DNA of 64,000 nt from JAFALK01 sp036500605 (GCA_036500605.1 DASYBU010000014.1:62001-126000); one strand, 5' to 3'; shown: positions 33,454 to 43,221, numbered from the stretch's first letter. Notes: generated by a model not told the origin, from the sequence alone. Made by a program: numbers and translations.

Positions 33454-35493
33454 TCAAGGCTGCTGCTTCTGCGCGGCCGTGCTGGCCGCGCCCTTCGCGG
33501 CAAAGGACTCGCGCAGGCGCTTGAGCTTCTCGCGCGGGTCTTCCTTGGCGACGTTCTCGTGCAGCTTCATCTCGAGGATGAAGCGGCTCGGGATGCCCAT
33601 CACCGTTTCGCGGTTCTTCTTGCGGCGGCGCAGCGTGCTCACCGCCAGCGTGGTGCGCGCGCGCGTGATGCCGACGTACATGAGGCGGCGTTCTTCCTCG
33701 AGCCGCTCGGGCGTCATCTCTTCGTCGTCGGCCTTGAAGGGCAGCAGCCCTTCGTTGACGCCGGCCAGGAAGACATGCGGCCATTCCAGGCCCTTGGAGG
33801 CATGCAGCGTGGTGAGCGTGACCTGGTCCTGCTCATCGCCGCGCTCGGCCAGCGAGAGGATCACGCTGATCGTCTGCGCCACTTGCAGCAAGGTCTGCTT
33901 TTCGGTGACCACGCCGTCCTCGACCTGGCCGCCGCAGCGCTTGGCCACCCAGTCGACGAAGTCGAGCACATTGCCCCAGCGGGCCTGGGCGACTTTCTCG
34001 TTCTCTTCCTGTTCCAGCAGGTACTGCTCGAAGCCGATGTCCTTGAGCCATTCCATCATCAAGGCGCGCACGTCCTCGGCACCCGAAGTGGAACGCGCGC
34101 GGAATTCGAGCTCGTTCACATAACGGCCAAATTCGTGGAGCGAGCCGATCGCCTTCTTGGACAGCGCGGTGCCGAGGCTTTCGGCAAACAGCGCCTCGTA
34201 CATGCTGCAGCGCCAGCTCTTGGAGAACTGGCCCAGCGAGCCCAGCGTCTGGTGCCCGATGCCGCGCTTGGGCGTGGTGATGGCGCGCAGGAAGGCGGTG
34301 TCGTCGTCCTGGTTGACCAAGAGGCGCAGCCAGCCGCACAGGTCCTTGATCTCCGCGCGGTCGAAGAAACTCTGGCCGCCGGAAACCTTGTACGGGATCT
34401 CCGCGCGGCGCAGCGCCTGCTCGAATATTCGGGCCTGATGGTTGGCGCGGTAGAGGATCGCGAACTCCGCGTAGTCCTTCATCTTGCCCTCGCCACGCAG
34501 CGCAGTGATGCGGGCCACGGCGCGCTCGGCCTCGTGCTCTTCGCCGTCGGATTCGACCAGCACCACCGGGTCGCCATCGCCAAACTCGCTCCAGAGTTTC
34601 TTCTCGTAGATCTTGGGATTGCCCGCAATCACATTGTTGGCGGCGCGCAGGATGTTGCCGGTCGAGCGGTAGTTCTGCTCCAGAGGAATGACCTTGAGCT
34701 GCGGGAACTCCAGCGGCAGGCGCTTGAGGTTCTCGATCGTGGCGCCGCGCCAGCCGTAGATGCTCTGGTCGTCGTCGCCCACGGCGGTGAACATGGCACG
34801 CGTACCGACCAGATGCTTGAGCAGCTCGTACTGGATCGCGTTGGTGTCCTGGTACTCGTCCACCAGCACGTAGCGCAGGGTGTCCTGCCATTTGCCGCGC
34901 GCTTCGGCGTCGGTCGCGAGCAGGCGCAGCGGCAGCGAGATCAGATCGTCAAAGTCGACCGCCTGGTAGGCCGTCAGCCGCTCCTGATAACGCTCCATCA
35001 CGACGGCGGCAACGCGCTCGTTCTCATCCTTCGCGGCGGCCAGCGCCTGGGTCGAATCCAGGCCCTGGTTCTTCCACGTCGAGATGGTCCATTGCCAGCC
35101 TTTGGCTTGGTTGATGTCGGTCGTGCCGCCGGCATCCTTGAGCACGCTGAGCACGTCGTCGCTGTCGAGGATCGAGAACTGCTCCTTCAGGCCCAGCCGC
35201 TCGCCCTCCGAACGCAAGATACGCACACCCAGCGAGTGAAACGTCGAGATGCCGAGGTCCTTGGCTGCTTTGGCGCCGATCAGCGACTTGGCCCGCTCGC
35301 GCATTTCCTGCGCAGCCTTGTTGGTGAACGTGATCGCGGCAATGTGCTTGGCGGCATAGCCGGCCTGCAAAAGGCGCGCAATCTTCTGCGTGATCACCCG
35401 TGTCTTGCCTGAACCTGCGCCAGCAATGACGAGGCAGGGACCGTCCAGATGATGAACTGCGGCGAGCTGGGCGGGGTTGAGGGTGTCGGCCAT
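33454..35493 (-). CDS. rep: ATP-dependent DNA helicase Rep
   Basis: The 679-residue superfamily 1A helicase moves 3' to 5' on single-stranded DNA and helps replication forks restart and pass bound proteins. Motifs are complete: Walker A AGAGSGKT (24-31), Ia TFTNKAAQEM, II DEYQDTN, III GDDDQSIYGWRGA, IV LEQNYRST, V TLHASKGLEW, VI YVGITRARTTL. The sequence follows E. coli Rep closely in order and wording (LNPAQ/GQ start, FSILDSDD, KYKDYAEFAILYR). The lysine-rich C-terminal tail is also typical. It sits next to a toxin-antitoxin operon but has its own strand-mates. Confidence 0.95.
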   Translation of the reverse strand: MADTLNPAQLAAVHHLDGPCLVIAGAGSGKTRVITQKIARLLQAGYAAKHIAAITFTNKAAQEMRERAKSLIGAKAAKDLGISTFHSLGVRILRSEGERLGLKEQFSILDSDDVLSVLKDAGGTTDINQAKGWQWTISTWKNQGLDSTQALAAAKDENERVAAVVMERYQERLTAYQAVDFDDLISLPLRLLATDAEARGKWQDTLRYVLVDEYQDTNAIQYELLKHLVGTRAMFTAVGDDDQSIYGWRGATIENLKRLPLEFPQLKVIPLEQNYRSTGNILRAANNVIAGNPKIYEKKLWSEFGDGDPVVLVESDGEEHEAERAVARITALRGEGKMKDYAEFAILYRANHQARIFEQALRRAEIPYKVSGGQSFFDRAEIKDLCGWLRLLVNQDDDTAFLRAITTPKRGIGHQTLGSLGQFSKSWRCSMYEALFAESLGTALSKKAIGSLHEFGRYVNELEFRARSTSGAEDVRALMMEWLKDIGFEQYLLEQEENEKVAQARWGNVLDFVDWVAKRCGGQVEDGVVTEKQTLLQVAQTISVILSLAERGDEQDQVTLTTLHASKGLEWPHVFLAGVNEGLLPFKADDEEMTPERLEEERRLMYVGITRARTTLAVSTLRRRKKNRETVMGIPSRFILEMKLHENVAKEDPREKLKRLRESFAAKGAASTAAQKQQP

Positions 35494-35532
35494 AAAACGG
35501 GAGAGGAGCCGGCGATTATCCCTGGCGAACCC

Positions 35533-35580
35533 TCCGACCCCCGCTGATGTCGGCGGTTAGGGGCAGGAACACTCCGGCTT
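35533..35580. repeat. REP-like element, half-hairpin remnant
   Basis: A loop-like TCCGACCCCCGCTGATGTC (35533-35551) is followed by one arm, ggcggttaggggcagg plus aacactccggctt (35552-35580). This matches the loop and right arm of hairpin A at 26.2 kb, but the left arm is missing. It lies in the 114-base gap between rep and the O-antigen-ligase-like gene. Confidence 0.8.
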
Positions 35581-35607
35581 TTCGGGCACTCGTGGTCAGC
35601 GTGGAAA

Positions 35608-38121
35608 TTACTTTTCGACGCCGGCGCCAGGGAGAGCTCTGAGACCCAGACTGAACAGGACCAGAGCGAAGAAGATGAAGCCCACTCTGGGTACGTCGAG
35701 AAGACTGTCAAACGCGCCCACGCAGACAAAACCCACCAGCGCACCGGCCAGCGGCGGTGCCAGCGCTTGATCGCGGCCCCGTCCGAAGCTCAGGCGCCAC
35801 AGCGCCAGGATCATCAAGGTGCCGAAAAGCAGCACGCCGATCACGCCCTGCTCGAACAGCACGTGCAGGCCCAGATTCTTGATGTGCCAGGGCAAGTGAT
35901 TGCGGTCGCTGGAGAAGAACCAGTGCGACATGCCATTGCTGAACGTGCCATTGGCGAGCATCGGGCCGTTGGCGTCATTCAGCTGGAGGCTGTCGATATC
36001 GAGCACGCCATCAGGCGTTTCGATGGAGGCCGAGAAGGTGATGATTCGGGGCGCCCACCAGCTGCCGCGCAGCGCGGAACCGCGGCCTTGGCCGAGGTCG
36101 GCGGTGAATTTCTGCCAGGTGCCCGGTTCGCCCTTGAGCTTGGTGCGTTGCACCGTGCAGTCTTCGGGATAGAGCAGATGCTTGGCACAGATCTCGGTGA
36201 ACAGGACCACGTCCTTCGCCGTGCGAGCCTTGCCGACGAGCTCCGTCTTGCCTTCGGGCGCGGCGATGCGCTGCGTGACGCGGAACTGCTGGCCGAAGCT
36301 GTTGATCTCATGCCCCCCCGAGAGCACCAGCCAGGTCTGCGGGCCTGCCTCGTGCAGGCGGTAGTCACCGGTGTGATCCTGCGCCGGGCCTTCGAAGAAG
36401 CGATCGGCCACGAAGCGGCCGGCGCCCTTGCCCAGCAGGACCTCCTGCGTGTCATGCAGCATGGAGACGCCCTGGCGCCAGTGCGTGAGACGGGTTTCCA
36501 GATCCTCGGCCGCGGTCGACATGCGATCGCGCAGATAGACGCCGCCGCCCAGGATGGCGACCAAGGCGGCCACGAGCAGCAGGCCGCTGAACACGAGGCC
36601 GCGCTGGCGCCAGCCCAGTGAGCCCAGCGTCTTGAAGGGCCACAGCGCCGGCCACAGCAGCATCACGGGCCAGACCAGGGCCATCGGCACGACGACCATC
36701 AACGCGTCGTCGCGCCCGCCCGCACCACCCCAGGAGTCAGCCACCAAGGCCACGCTGAACAGCACCCAGTACCAGGCCGCCGTCAGCAGGCAGGACTGCA
36801 CCGGCAGCGCCTGCCCCGGTTTGTTCAGGCGCCGCAGCAGCAGGGCCACGCACAACGCCACGAAGAAGGACACGTAGGCGACCTTGTTGACATAGATGGC
36901 CATCGAAGCGCACACGCCGGTGGCCAGCAGCGCCAGCACGGCGCCCATCAGCGTGCCGACGATGCGTTGCGCGCGGCTCGGCAGCCACTGGCTGGCCGGC
37001 ATGGTCAGCAGCACCAGCATCGCGCCGAGCAGGGCCAGCATGCCGCGATAGCCGCTGCTGCCGAACATCACAAACACGCCGCCGGCAAAGCCCGCCACCA
37101 GCAGCAGCGCGCCGAACTTGGCCGTCCGCGGCACCGAGAGCAGCGGCCGGATCTCCAGCACCTTCTGCTGCGAGGCCCGTCGCCACTGCGCTCCCCGCAG
37201 CAAGAGCAGCACGATCAGGCCGGCCGGCACCGCGGCATAGACGCCGCGCGAAAACGTCGTCAGGCAGGAATAAAGGCCGAGCACGACCGCGCCCATCAGC
37301 AGGCCGAAGCGCAACGGCGCCTGCTCGCGCAGCAAGGCGATCAGCACAAAAGGCATGGTCAGGGCCAGCGCACCGTCAAGTGCGGCGCCGCCGACATGCA
37401 TCTCCCAGAAGAGACCCGTGGTGCGGTAGTCGGTCGAGAAGTTGAGCAGGCCGGGGAAGGCCGCGCGCTCCCACACGGTCGCCAGAGACATGCCGATCAG
37501 CGCCGCCACCATGCCCCATTGCAAGGCCGCGTTGAGCTCGCGCGGGCGCACCGCTGCGGCCTGTATCCAGATCGGCAGCAGCAGCGCGACCAGGAAGTAG
37601 CTCTTCACCTGGCGCAGGCTGTTCATGGGCTCGTGATAGCCCTGCCACCAGCCGAAGGAGAAGCCGCCGGCATCCGAAAAACCCCGCAGCATGGCCAGCA
37701 CCAGGGATGCGCCGAACAGGACCATCAGGAGCACGACGGGCGGCGAGTAGGCCAGTTCCTGCCGCCAGGCCGGCGCGCGCTCGCGCGACTGCAAACCCAG
37801 GGCCAGCGCGGCATAAGCGCCTGCCGCTACGGCGAGCACGAGGAAATCGAGCTCTTCGAAGGTGATCCAGCCGCTCCAGGGCGCGAAGCCGATCAGGGGC
37901 ACCAGGGCGATCAGCGCTGGCGTGCGCGTCCACCATCGCGCGGAGGCCAGCGCCGCCGCCACGACGGACAGCAGCGCGAGCAGCGGCGACAAGGGGTAGT
38001 GCAGGGCGAGGTCGAGCGCCAGCAGCAGCGCGCCCACGGCAACCGCGAGGCTCAACCATTGCGCAGGACGTTGGGGCAGCGAGGCAGGGGTCATCATGGC
38101 CGGCAGATGATACGGGCGCAT
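35608..38121 (-). CDS. O-antigen ligase/polymerase-like membrane protein
   Basis: The 837-residue protein has about 14 hydrophobic helices: one large set at 12-470, then a helix near 500-525, and two at the C-terminus (about 760-830). A large periplasmic region lies at about 540-745. The short 'RLTHWRQGVSMLHDTQEVLLGKGAGRF' region resembles the Wzy_C/WaaL periplasmic loop, and the domain after it looks like a beta-sandwich carbohydrate-binding unit (TWLVLSGGHEINSFGQQF). O-antigen ligases and bactoprenol-linked polymerases share this layout. Family assignment is moderate. Starts at 38097/38094 (tandem ATGs) are alternatives to 38121. Confidence 0.8.
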   Translation of the reverse strand: MRPYHLPAMMTPASLPQRPAQWLSLAVAVGALLLALDLALHYPLSPLLALLSVVAAALASARWWTRTPALIALVPLIGFAPWSGWITFEELDFLVLAVAAGAYAALALGLQSRERAPAWRQELAYSPPVVLLMVLFGASLVLAMLRGFSDAGGFSFGWWQGYHEPMNSLRQVKSYFLVALLLPIWIQAAAVRPRELNAALQWGMVAALIGMSLATVWERAAFPGLLNFSTDYRTTGLFWEMHVGGAALDGALALTMPFVLIALLREQAPLRFGLLMGAVVLGLYSCLTTFSRGVYAAVPAGLIVLLLLRGAQWRRASQQKVLEIRPLLSVPRTAKFGALLLVAGFAGGVFVMFGSSGYRGMLALLGAMLVLLTMPASQWLPSRAQRIVGTLMGAVLALLATGVCASMAIYVNKVAYVSFFVALCVALLLRRLNKPGQALPVQSCLLTAAWYWVLFSVALVADSWGGAGGRDDALMVVVPMALVWPVMLLWPALWPFKTLGSLGWRQRGLVFSGLLLVAALVAILGGGVYLRDRMSTAAEDLETRLTHWRQGVSMLHDTQEVLLGKGAGRFVADRFFEGPAQDHTGDYRLHEAGPQTWLVLSGGHEINSFGQQFRVTQRIAAPEGKTELVGKARTAKDVVLFTEICAKHLLYPEDCTVQRTKLKGEPGTWQKFTADLGQGRGSALRGSWWAPRIITFSASIETPDGVLDIDSLQLNDANGPMLANGTFSNGMSHWFFSSDRNHLPWHIKNLGLHVLFEQGVIGVLLFGTLMILALWRLSFGRGRDQALAPPLAGALVGFVCVGAFDSLLDVPRVGFIFFALVLFSLGLRALPGAGVEK

Positions 38122-38204
38122 TCGCGCGGCCCCATTGGCGTTGCTACCATGCCGCGCCGAAATCGACGCGGCGTGTTCGGCGCTCGGTCGGCGCCTTGCC
38201 CTGC

Positions 38205-39251
38205 CTATTCGACGGGGTGCACCGGAGCCGCTGCAGGCGGCGGCTTGTCAGCCAGCAGGCTGCGCCCGGCCCAGCCGATGGCCAGCAGGGTCACGAGGGC
38301 CAGGCCGGAAAGCAGCAGGCGCGGGCTGCGACGCTCCTCGCGGCGCGGCGTCGGGCGGGCCTGGGTCTCGGGCATCGGCGTGAGGCTCAATCCCGAATGG
38401 TTGCCGCCGGCCAGCCAGGCGCGCAGGTCATCGGCCAACACCTCGGCGCAGGGCTGACGCCGCACCACCAGGGGCGAGGCGGCCTTGCGCATCAGCGCGT
38501 CGAGGCTCAGGCGCTCGACCATGCTCAGCTCGCCCCATTGGCTGCTCGGCGAGGCATCGTCAACGCCGTCGCCGAACTCGCCGGGCAGGCGCCCGTCGAT
38601 CAAGGTATGCAGCAGGGCGCCCAGGCCATAGACCTCGGCCGCCAGGCTGGCCGGATGGCCGGCGCGCTGCTCGGGGCTGACATAACCGGGCAAACCAGCG
38701 GGGCTGCTGCCGCGCTCATAAGGTTCTTCGGGGTCGGGCATGTGGATCAGGCCCAGGCCCATCAGGACGACGTGGCCGTCCTCGTCGACCCAGATCATGG
38801 CCGGGTCCACCTCGCTGAGCAGCCAGCCTTGGTGATGGACGGTGCGCAGCAGCTCGCACAGCTCGACGACGAGCTTGATCCGGTGGCGCAGCGAGAGCTC
38901 GGCGCACGCAGCAAGAATGGGCTCGCCATGCACGGCGTTCAGCACGAGATAGGGCTGGCCCAGCGAGGTCACGCCGCTGTCGGTGGGCACGGCAATGTGG
39001 GCGTGCTGAAAACGCGCGAGCTCGCTGGCATGGTCGGCAAAGCGCAGCAAGGCGCCGGCCGCCTGCTCGCCGCGGTGCATCACCAGCACATTGGCTTCTT
39101 CATCGACCGCGCGCGAATGGACGGCGCGGTACCACTGGCCGCTGGTGCCGCTGCTCAGGGACTCGCACAGCCGCCACACGCCCAGCGCCAAGCCTTCCCC
39201 CAGAAAGGGTACGGCGGCGGCGGGCGGCAGGGTCAATTCGGGCATTCGCAT
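38205..39251 (-). CDS. Ser/Thr kinase-like protein lacking catalytic residues (pseudokinase)
   Basis: The 348-residue protein keeps the shape of a bacterial Hanks-type kinase: loop SLSSGTSGQWYRAV (31-44), ELARFQHAHIA (N-lobe end), GLPGYVSPEQRAG (187-199, activation segment) and AAEVYGLGALLHTLIDGRLP (204-223). The catalytic parts are gone: the beta-3 lysine position reads VLVMH (55-59), HRDLKPxN reads LSEVDPAMI (145-153), and DFG reads GLG (165-167). A single TM helix lies near 313-330 and a proline-rich tail follows, so the kinase-like part is cytoplasmic. It probably binds a partner rather than phosphorylates. It is divergent from the S9 peptidase. Confidence 0.85.
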   Translation of the reverse strand: MRMPELTLPPAAAVPFLGEGLALGVWRLCESLSSGTSGQWYRAVHSRAVDEEANVLVMHRGEQAAGALLRFADHASELARFQHAHIAVPTDSGVTSLGQPYLVLNAVHGEPILAACAELSLRHRIKLVVELCELLRTVHHQGWLLSEVDPAMIWVDEDGHVVLMGLGLIHMPDPEEPYERGSSPAGLPGYVSPEQRAGHPASLAAEVYGLGALLHTLIDGRLPGEFGDGVDDASPSSQWGELSMVERLSLDALMRKAASPLVVRRQPCAEVLADDLRAWLAGGNHSGLSLTPMPETQARPTPRREERRSPRLLLSGLALVTLLAIGWAGRSLLADKPPPAAAPVHPVE

Positions 39252-39418
39252 GGTTGGACATCATGGTATCCCCTGGGGTGCGCACCGACGCCCCCAAACG
39301 GGCCATTCGCCCAGGGAATGTGCGCGCAATCGCTCACACTAACTGTCAAATTCTGCGCATAGCGGGGTCGGGCCCTGGCGCTTGCGATACTCAGGGCAGA
39401 GAAGAAACGGCAGGAGAC

Positions 39419-41854
39419 ATGGACATGGGGTTGCGATGGCTGGCAATGCTGGCAGCAACAGCGAGCTTGTGCGCAACCGCGAGTGCTTTCGAGGCGGCCG
39501 CAGCGTTCAACTATCAGCAGCCTTCACCGGCTGTGCGCGAGGTGCTGGACGCACCGGCGCTGCCGCGCCTGCTGATTTCGCCCGACCACCAGACCCTGGC
39601 GCTGTTGGAACTGAAGCGCTTTTCCAGCGTCGAGGAGCTGGCGCGCCCGGTGCTGCGGCTGGCCGGCCTGCGCTTCGACCCGACCAGCGACACCCAGCAA
39701 GGCATCACGCAGATCCTGCGCCTGAGGCTGCGCAGCCTGCTCAATCCGGACGCGCCGGAGCGCACCGTCGATCTGCCGAACGGCGGTGTGTTCCACGACT
39801 TCAGCTGGGCGCCCGACGGCCGGCACTTCCTGATCGAGCGCCGCATGGAGCAGACCAGCGAGCTCTGGGTCGGCGACTCGAACAGCGGGCGCGTCAGCTC
39901 GCTGACCTTCATCCACCCTAACGACGTGTTGATGCAGACACCGGCCTGGCTCAATCCGCGCGAGCTGGTGCTGGTCACGATCCCCGATCACCGCGGCGCC
40001 GCGCCGCAGGCCCCGCGCAAGCCGGCCGGGCCCGCGGTGCAGGAAAACCGCGGCGTGCCCTCGCCGGAGCGCACCTTCCAGGACCTGCTCGGCGACGCCT
40101 ATGACGAGGCGCTGTTCGAGTTCCATGCCCGCTCGGTGCTGACCCGTGTGGACATCCAGAGCGGCATCTCGCGCGACCTGTCCGGCCCGCCCGCGCTGTT
40201 CAACCGCGTGGTGCCGGTCGGCGAGAAGTTCCTGCTGACCGAGCGCCTGAACCGCCCGTTCAGCTACGCCCTGCCCTGGGACAGCTTCCCGCGCATCGTG
40301 GAGCTGCGCACGATCGACGGCCGCGTGGTGCGCGAGCTGGCGCGCATGCCGCTCAAATCAGGCGTCAGCATCGACGGCGTCCTGCCGGGGCCGCGTGCGT
40401 TTTTTGTCTCGCCGTTTGCAGACGGCGCGATCTACTGGGTGGAAGCGCTTGACGGCGGCAACCAGAGCGCCAAGGTGCCGTTCCGCGACCGCATCATGCG
40501 GCTTGATGCGCCCTACACCGGCGAGCCGCAGGAAGTGCAGCGCATGCCGCACCGCTTCACGCGCCTGGACTTTCTCGACGACGGCCAGAACGCGCTGCTG
40601 ACCGAGAACGACCGCTCGCGCAACTGGCTGCGCACCTACCTGCTGCCGCTCAAGGGCAGCCAAAGCCGCCTGCTGTTCGAGTACTCGGCGCGCGAGCGCT
40701 ACCGCCATCCGGGCAATCCGCTCACGCGCCAGTTGCCCAACGGCCGGCTGGTCACCCTCGTCGATCACGGCGACCTGCTCATGACCGGGCCCGGCGCTTC
40801 GCCCAAGGGTGAGCGCCCCTTTCTCGACCGCTTCTCGCTGAAGGACTCGAGCGTCACGCGCGTCTTCCAGTCGAGCGACACGGTCTACGAGCAGGTGCTC
40901 TTCCCGCTCGACGGCGGCCGGCTGCTGACCGAGCGCGAGACCATCGCCGAGCCGCCCAACCTCTACCTGCGCGACGGCACCGGCCTCTCCGCGCTGACGC
41001 GCCTGAAAGACCCGACGCCGCAGCTGCGCAAGCTGCACCGCGAGCTGATCACCTTCAAGCGGGCCGACGGCGTGGACATGTCTTTCTGGCTGTACCTGCC
41101 GCCCGACTACAAGGAAGGCGAACGCCGCCCGGCCCTGGTGTGGTCGTATCCGCTGGAGTTCCCGGACCGCGCCTCGGCCAGCCAGATGACCGGTTCGGAC
41201 AACCACTTCACGCAGCCCACGGGCCTGTCGCCGCTGTTGCTCGCGCTCGACGGCTACGCGGTGCTGATGGACGCGACCATGCCGATCGTGGGGGACCCGC
41301 GCAATGTCAACGACAGCTTTGTCGAGCAGGTCGTGATGAACGCGCGCGCCATCGTTGAAAAAGCCACCGAGCTGCCCTCGATCGACGAGCAAAGGCTGGC
41401 CGTGGGCGGCCACAGCTACGGTGCCTTCATGACCGCCAACCTCGTCGCGCACACCGACCTGTTCCGCTGCGGCATCGCGCGCAGCGGCGCCTACAACCGG
41501 CTGCTCACGCCCTTCGGTTTCCAGAGCGAGCGGCGCAATCTGTGGGAAGCGCGCGATGTCTACCTGAAGCTCTCGCCGCTGCTCTACGTGGACCACATCA
41601 AGGAGCCGCTGCTGATCATTCACGGCGAGAACGACAACAACTCGGGCACTTTCCCGCTGCAGAGCGAACGGCTTTACCAGGCCCTCGCCGGCACCGGGGG
41701 AACAGCGCGTTATGTGCTGTTGCCGCTGGAGTCCCACAACTACACGGCGCGCGAGTCGGTCGGCCATGTGCAATGGGAAATGAGCCGCTGGCTGCGGAGC
41801 TGCCTGGGAGACCCAAGGGCCCCGGCGCCAGCGAGCGCAGCGGAACGGCCTTGA
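39419..41854 (+). CDS. S9-family (prolyl oligopeptidase-type) secreted peptidase
   Basis: The 811-residue protein has a signal peptide (MGLRWLAMLAATASLCATASA) and an N-terminal beta-propeller (about 25-510). The alpha/beta-hydrolase domain has a catalytic triad S666 in GGHSYGA, D739 in HGENDN and H773 in LESHNY. This wording is like the glutamyl/acyl peptidases (S9D group) more than true prolyl oligopeptidase. It hydrolyses short peptides in the periplasm or outside. A binding site, aggag, precedes the ATG at 39419. The 167 bases from the divergent pseudokinase hold promoters but no distinct motif. Confidence 0.92.
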   Translation: MDMGLRWLAMLAATASLCATASAFEAAAAFNYQQPSPAVREVLDAPALPRLLISPDHQTLALLELKRFSSVEELARPVLRLAGLRFDPTSDTQQGITQILRLRLRSLLNPDAPERTVDLPNGGVFHDFSWAPDGRHFLIERRMEQTSELWVGDSNSGRVSSLTFIHPNDVLMQTPAWLNPRELVLVTIPDHRGAAPQAPRKPAGPAVQENRGVPSPERTFQDLLGDAYDEALFEFHARSVLTRVDIQSGISRDLSGPPALFNRVVPVGEKFLLTERLNRPFSYALPWDSFPRIVELRTIDGRVVRELARMPLKSGVSIDGVLPGPRAFFVSPFADGAIYWVEALDGGNQSAKVPFRDRIMRLDAPYTGEPQEVQRMPHRFTRLDFLDDGQNALLTENDRSRNWLRTYLLPLKGSQSRLLFEYSARERYRHPGNPLTRQLPNGRLVTLVDHGDLLMTGPGASPKGERPFLDRFSLKDSSVTRVFQSSDTVYEQVLFPLDGGRLLTERETIAEPPNLYLRDGTGLSALTRLKDPTPQLRKLHRELITFKRADGVDMSFWLYLPPDYKEGERRPALVWSYPLEFPDRASASQMTGSDNHFTQPTGLSPLLLALDGYAVLMDATMPIVGDPRNVNDSFVEQVVMNARAIVEKATELPSIDEQRLAVGGHSYGAFMTANLVAHTDLFRCGIARSGAYNRLLTPFGFQSERRNLWEARDVYLKLSPLLYVDHIKEPLLIIHGENDNNSGTFPLQSERLYQALAGTGGTARYVLLPLESHNYTARESVGHVQWEMSRWLRSCLGDPRAPAPASAAERP

Positions 41855-41884
41855 TAATCCGGCCACTTCAACAGGAGACATTCC

Positions 41885-42280
41885 ATGACCAAGCTGCTTT
41901 CGCTCGTGATCTGCATGGCCGGCACGACCTGGATCACGCTGCTGTTGGCGAGTCTGATCCGGGCCCGCGCCTGGACGCCGGCCGGCATGAAGCTGGCCTT
42001 GGGCAACCGCGACAAGATGCCCGAGCCGACGCTGTTTGCAGGCCGCGCGGAACGCACCGCACGCAACACGCTGGAGAACTTCGTGCTCTTCGCGGCCATC
42101 GCTCTGGTGGCCCATATGGCGGGCGCTGAAAACGCGAAAGTGACCTTCGGCGCCGAGATCTTCTTCTGGGCGCGACTGGTCTACATCCCGGTCTACTACT
42201 TCGGCATCACGGTGCTGCGCACGCTGGTTTGGGCCGCCGGCATTGCCGGGCTGGCGATGATGCTGAACGCGATGTTCTGA
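41885..42280 (+). CDS. MAPEG-family membrane protein
   Basis: The 131-residue protein has four membrane helices and the MAPEG hallmark ERTARNTLENFVLF (residues 55-68). MAPEG stands for membrane-associated proteins in eicosanoid and glutathione metabolism; bacterial members are mostly glutathione-S-transferase-like and of unknown substrate. It begins 30 bases after the peptidase, with a caggagac binding site, and probably shares its mRNA. Confidence 0.9.
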   Translation: MTKLLSLVICMAGTTWITLLLASLIRARAWTPAGMKLALGNRDKMPEPTLFAGRAERTARNTLENFVLFAAIALVAHMAGAENAKVTFGAEIFFWARLVYIPVYYFGITVLRTLVWAAGIAGLAMMLNAMF

Positions 42281-42295
42281 GAGGCAACACAATAT

Positions 42296-42393
42296 CCGGA
42301 ACGCAGAGGGCGCAGAGCAAGCGCAGAGATCGCAAAGCTTGGAGTCCCCATTCTTTGCGGGCTCTGCGTCCCTTCGCGTCCTCTGCGTTCCGG
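42296..42393. repeat. Long inverted repeat of 'cgcagag' units between convergent genes
   Basis: The left arm 42296-42337 begins CCGGAACGCAGAGG and ends CGCAAAG. The right arm 42353-42393 begins CTTTGCG and ends CCTCTGCGTTCCGG. Both ends are perfectly complementary and the middle pairs imperfectly, with a 15-base loop. Internal tandem 'gcgcagag' motifs recur three times. It stands between convergent MAPEG and rsmA genes, so it may end transcription from both sides. Similar 'gcagagg' repeats occur in many bacterial genomes. Confidence 0.75.
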
Positions 42394-42452
42394 AAACTCT
42401 GTGTTCGTCTCGTCGGCCGAGGGTGGCTCGCGGTATGGATAGCTGAAGCGAA

Positions 42453-43211
42453 TCAGAGCGACTGGGCGAGTGCCACGAACTCACTCACCGGCACTTCCTC
42501 GGCCCGCCTTTGCAGGTCGAAGTGGCCGGTGAAGCCACGCGCCGTGAGCCACACGCCGAGCGAGTGGCGCAGCAGCTTGCGCCGCTGCGAGAAGGCCGCC
42601 TGCACCATTTCGCCGAGCAGCTTGGGGTCGAGCGCGGGCGGCACGGCGAGCGGCTTCATGCGCACGATGGCCGAGTCCACACGCGGCGGCGGATCGAAGG
42701 CCTCGGGCGGCACGTCCAGCACCGACTCGATCTCATAGCGCCACTGCAACATCACCGACAAGCGCCCGAAATCCTTGTTGCCTGGGCTGGCCGCCATGCG
42801 GTCGACCACTTCCTTCTGCAGCATGAAGTGCTGGTCGACGATGTGGTCCACAAAGCCGAGCAGGTGGAAGAGGATCGGCGTCGAGATGTTGTACGGCAGA
42901 TTGCCGACGACGCGCAGCTTCTTGCCCTTGGCGACGGCCAGCGCAGCGAAGTCGACCTTGAGCACGTCGGACTCGATCACCTCGATGTCGCCACGCTTCC
43001 TGAGCCGCGCCGCGAGATCGCGGTCGAGCTCGATCACCGCGAACGGTTCATGCCGCGCCAGCAGCGGCAGCGTCAGCGCACCGAGGCCGGGGCCGATCTC
43101 GACGATCGCCTCGCCGGGTTCCGGCGCGATCGCATCGACGATGCCGTCGATGATGAAGCGGTCGGTCAGGAAATGCTGGCCGAAGCGCTTGCGGGCGATG
43201 TGTTGAGCCAT
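42453..43211 (-). CDS. rsmA: 16S rRNA dimethyladenosine methyltransferase RsmA (KsgA)
   Basis: The 252-residue enzyme uses S-adenosylmethionine to dimethylate two adjacent adenines (A1518 and A1519) near the 3' end of 16S rRNA. Motifs: RKRFGQHFL near the start, the SAM loop VEIGPGLGALT (37-47) and the catalytic NLPYNIS (motif IV). The C-terminal 'AFSQRRKLLRHSLG' is family-typical. The ATG at 43211 matches other RsmA starts; earlier in-frame sequence is not conserved-looking. It lies 10 bases after surA on the same strand, in the usual lptD-surA-rsmA order. In E. coli pdxA sits between surA and rsmA; it is absent here. Confidence 0.95.
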   Translation of the reverse strand: MAQHIARKRFGQHFLTDRFIIDGIVDAIAPEPGEAIVEIGPGLGALTLPLLARHEPFAVIELDRDLAARLRKRGDIEVIESDVLKVDFAALAVAKGKKLRVVGNLPYNISTPILFHLLGFVDHIVDQHFMLQKEVVDRMAASPGNKDFGRLSVMLQWRYEIESVLDVPPEAFDPPPRVDSAIVRMKPLAVPPALDPKLLGEMVQAAFSQRRKLLRHSLGVWLTARGFTGHFDLQRRAEEVPVSEFVALAQSL

Positions 43212-43221
43212 CGGGCTGCGC

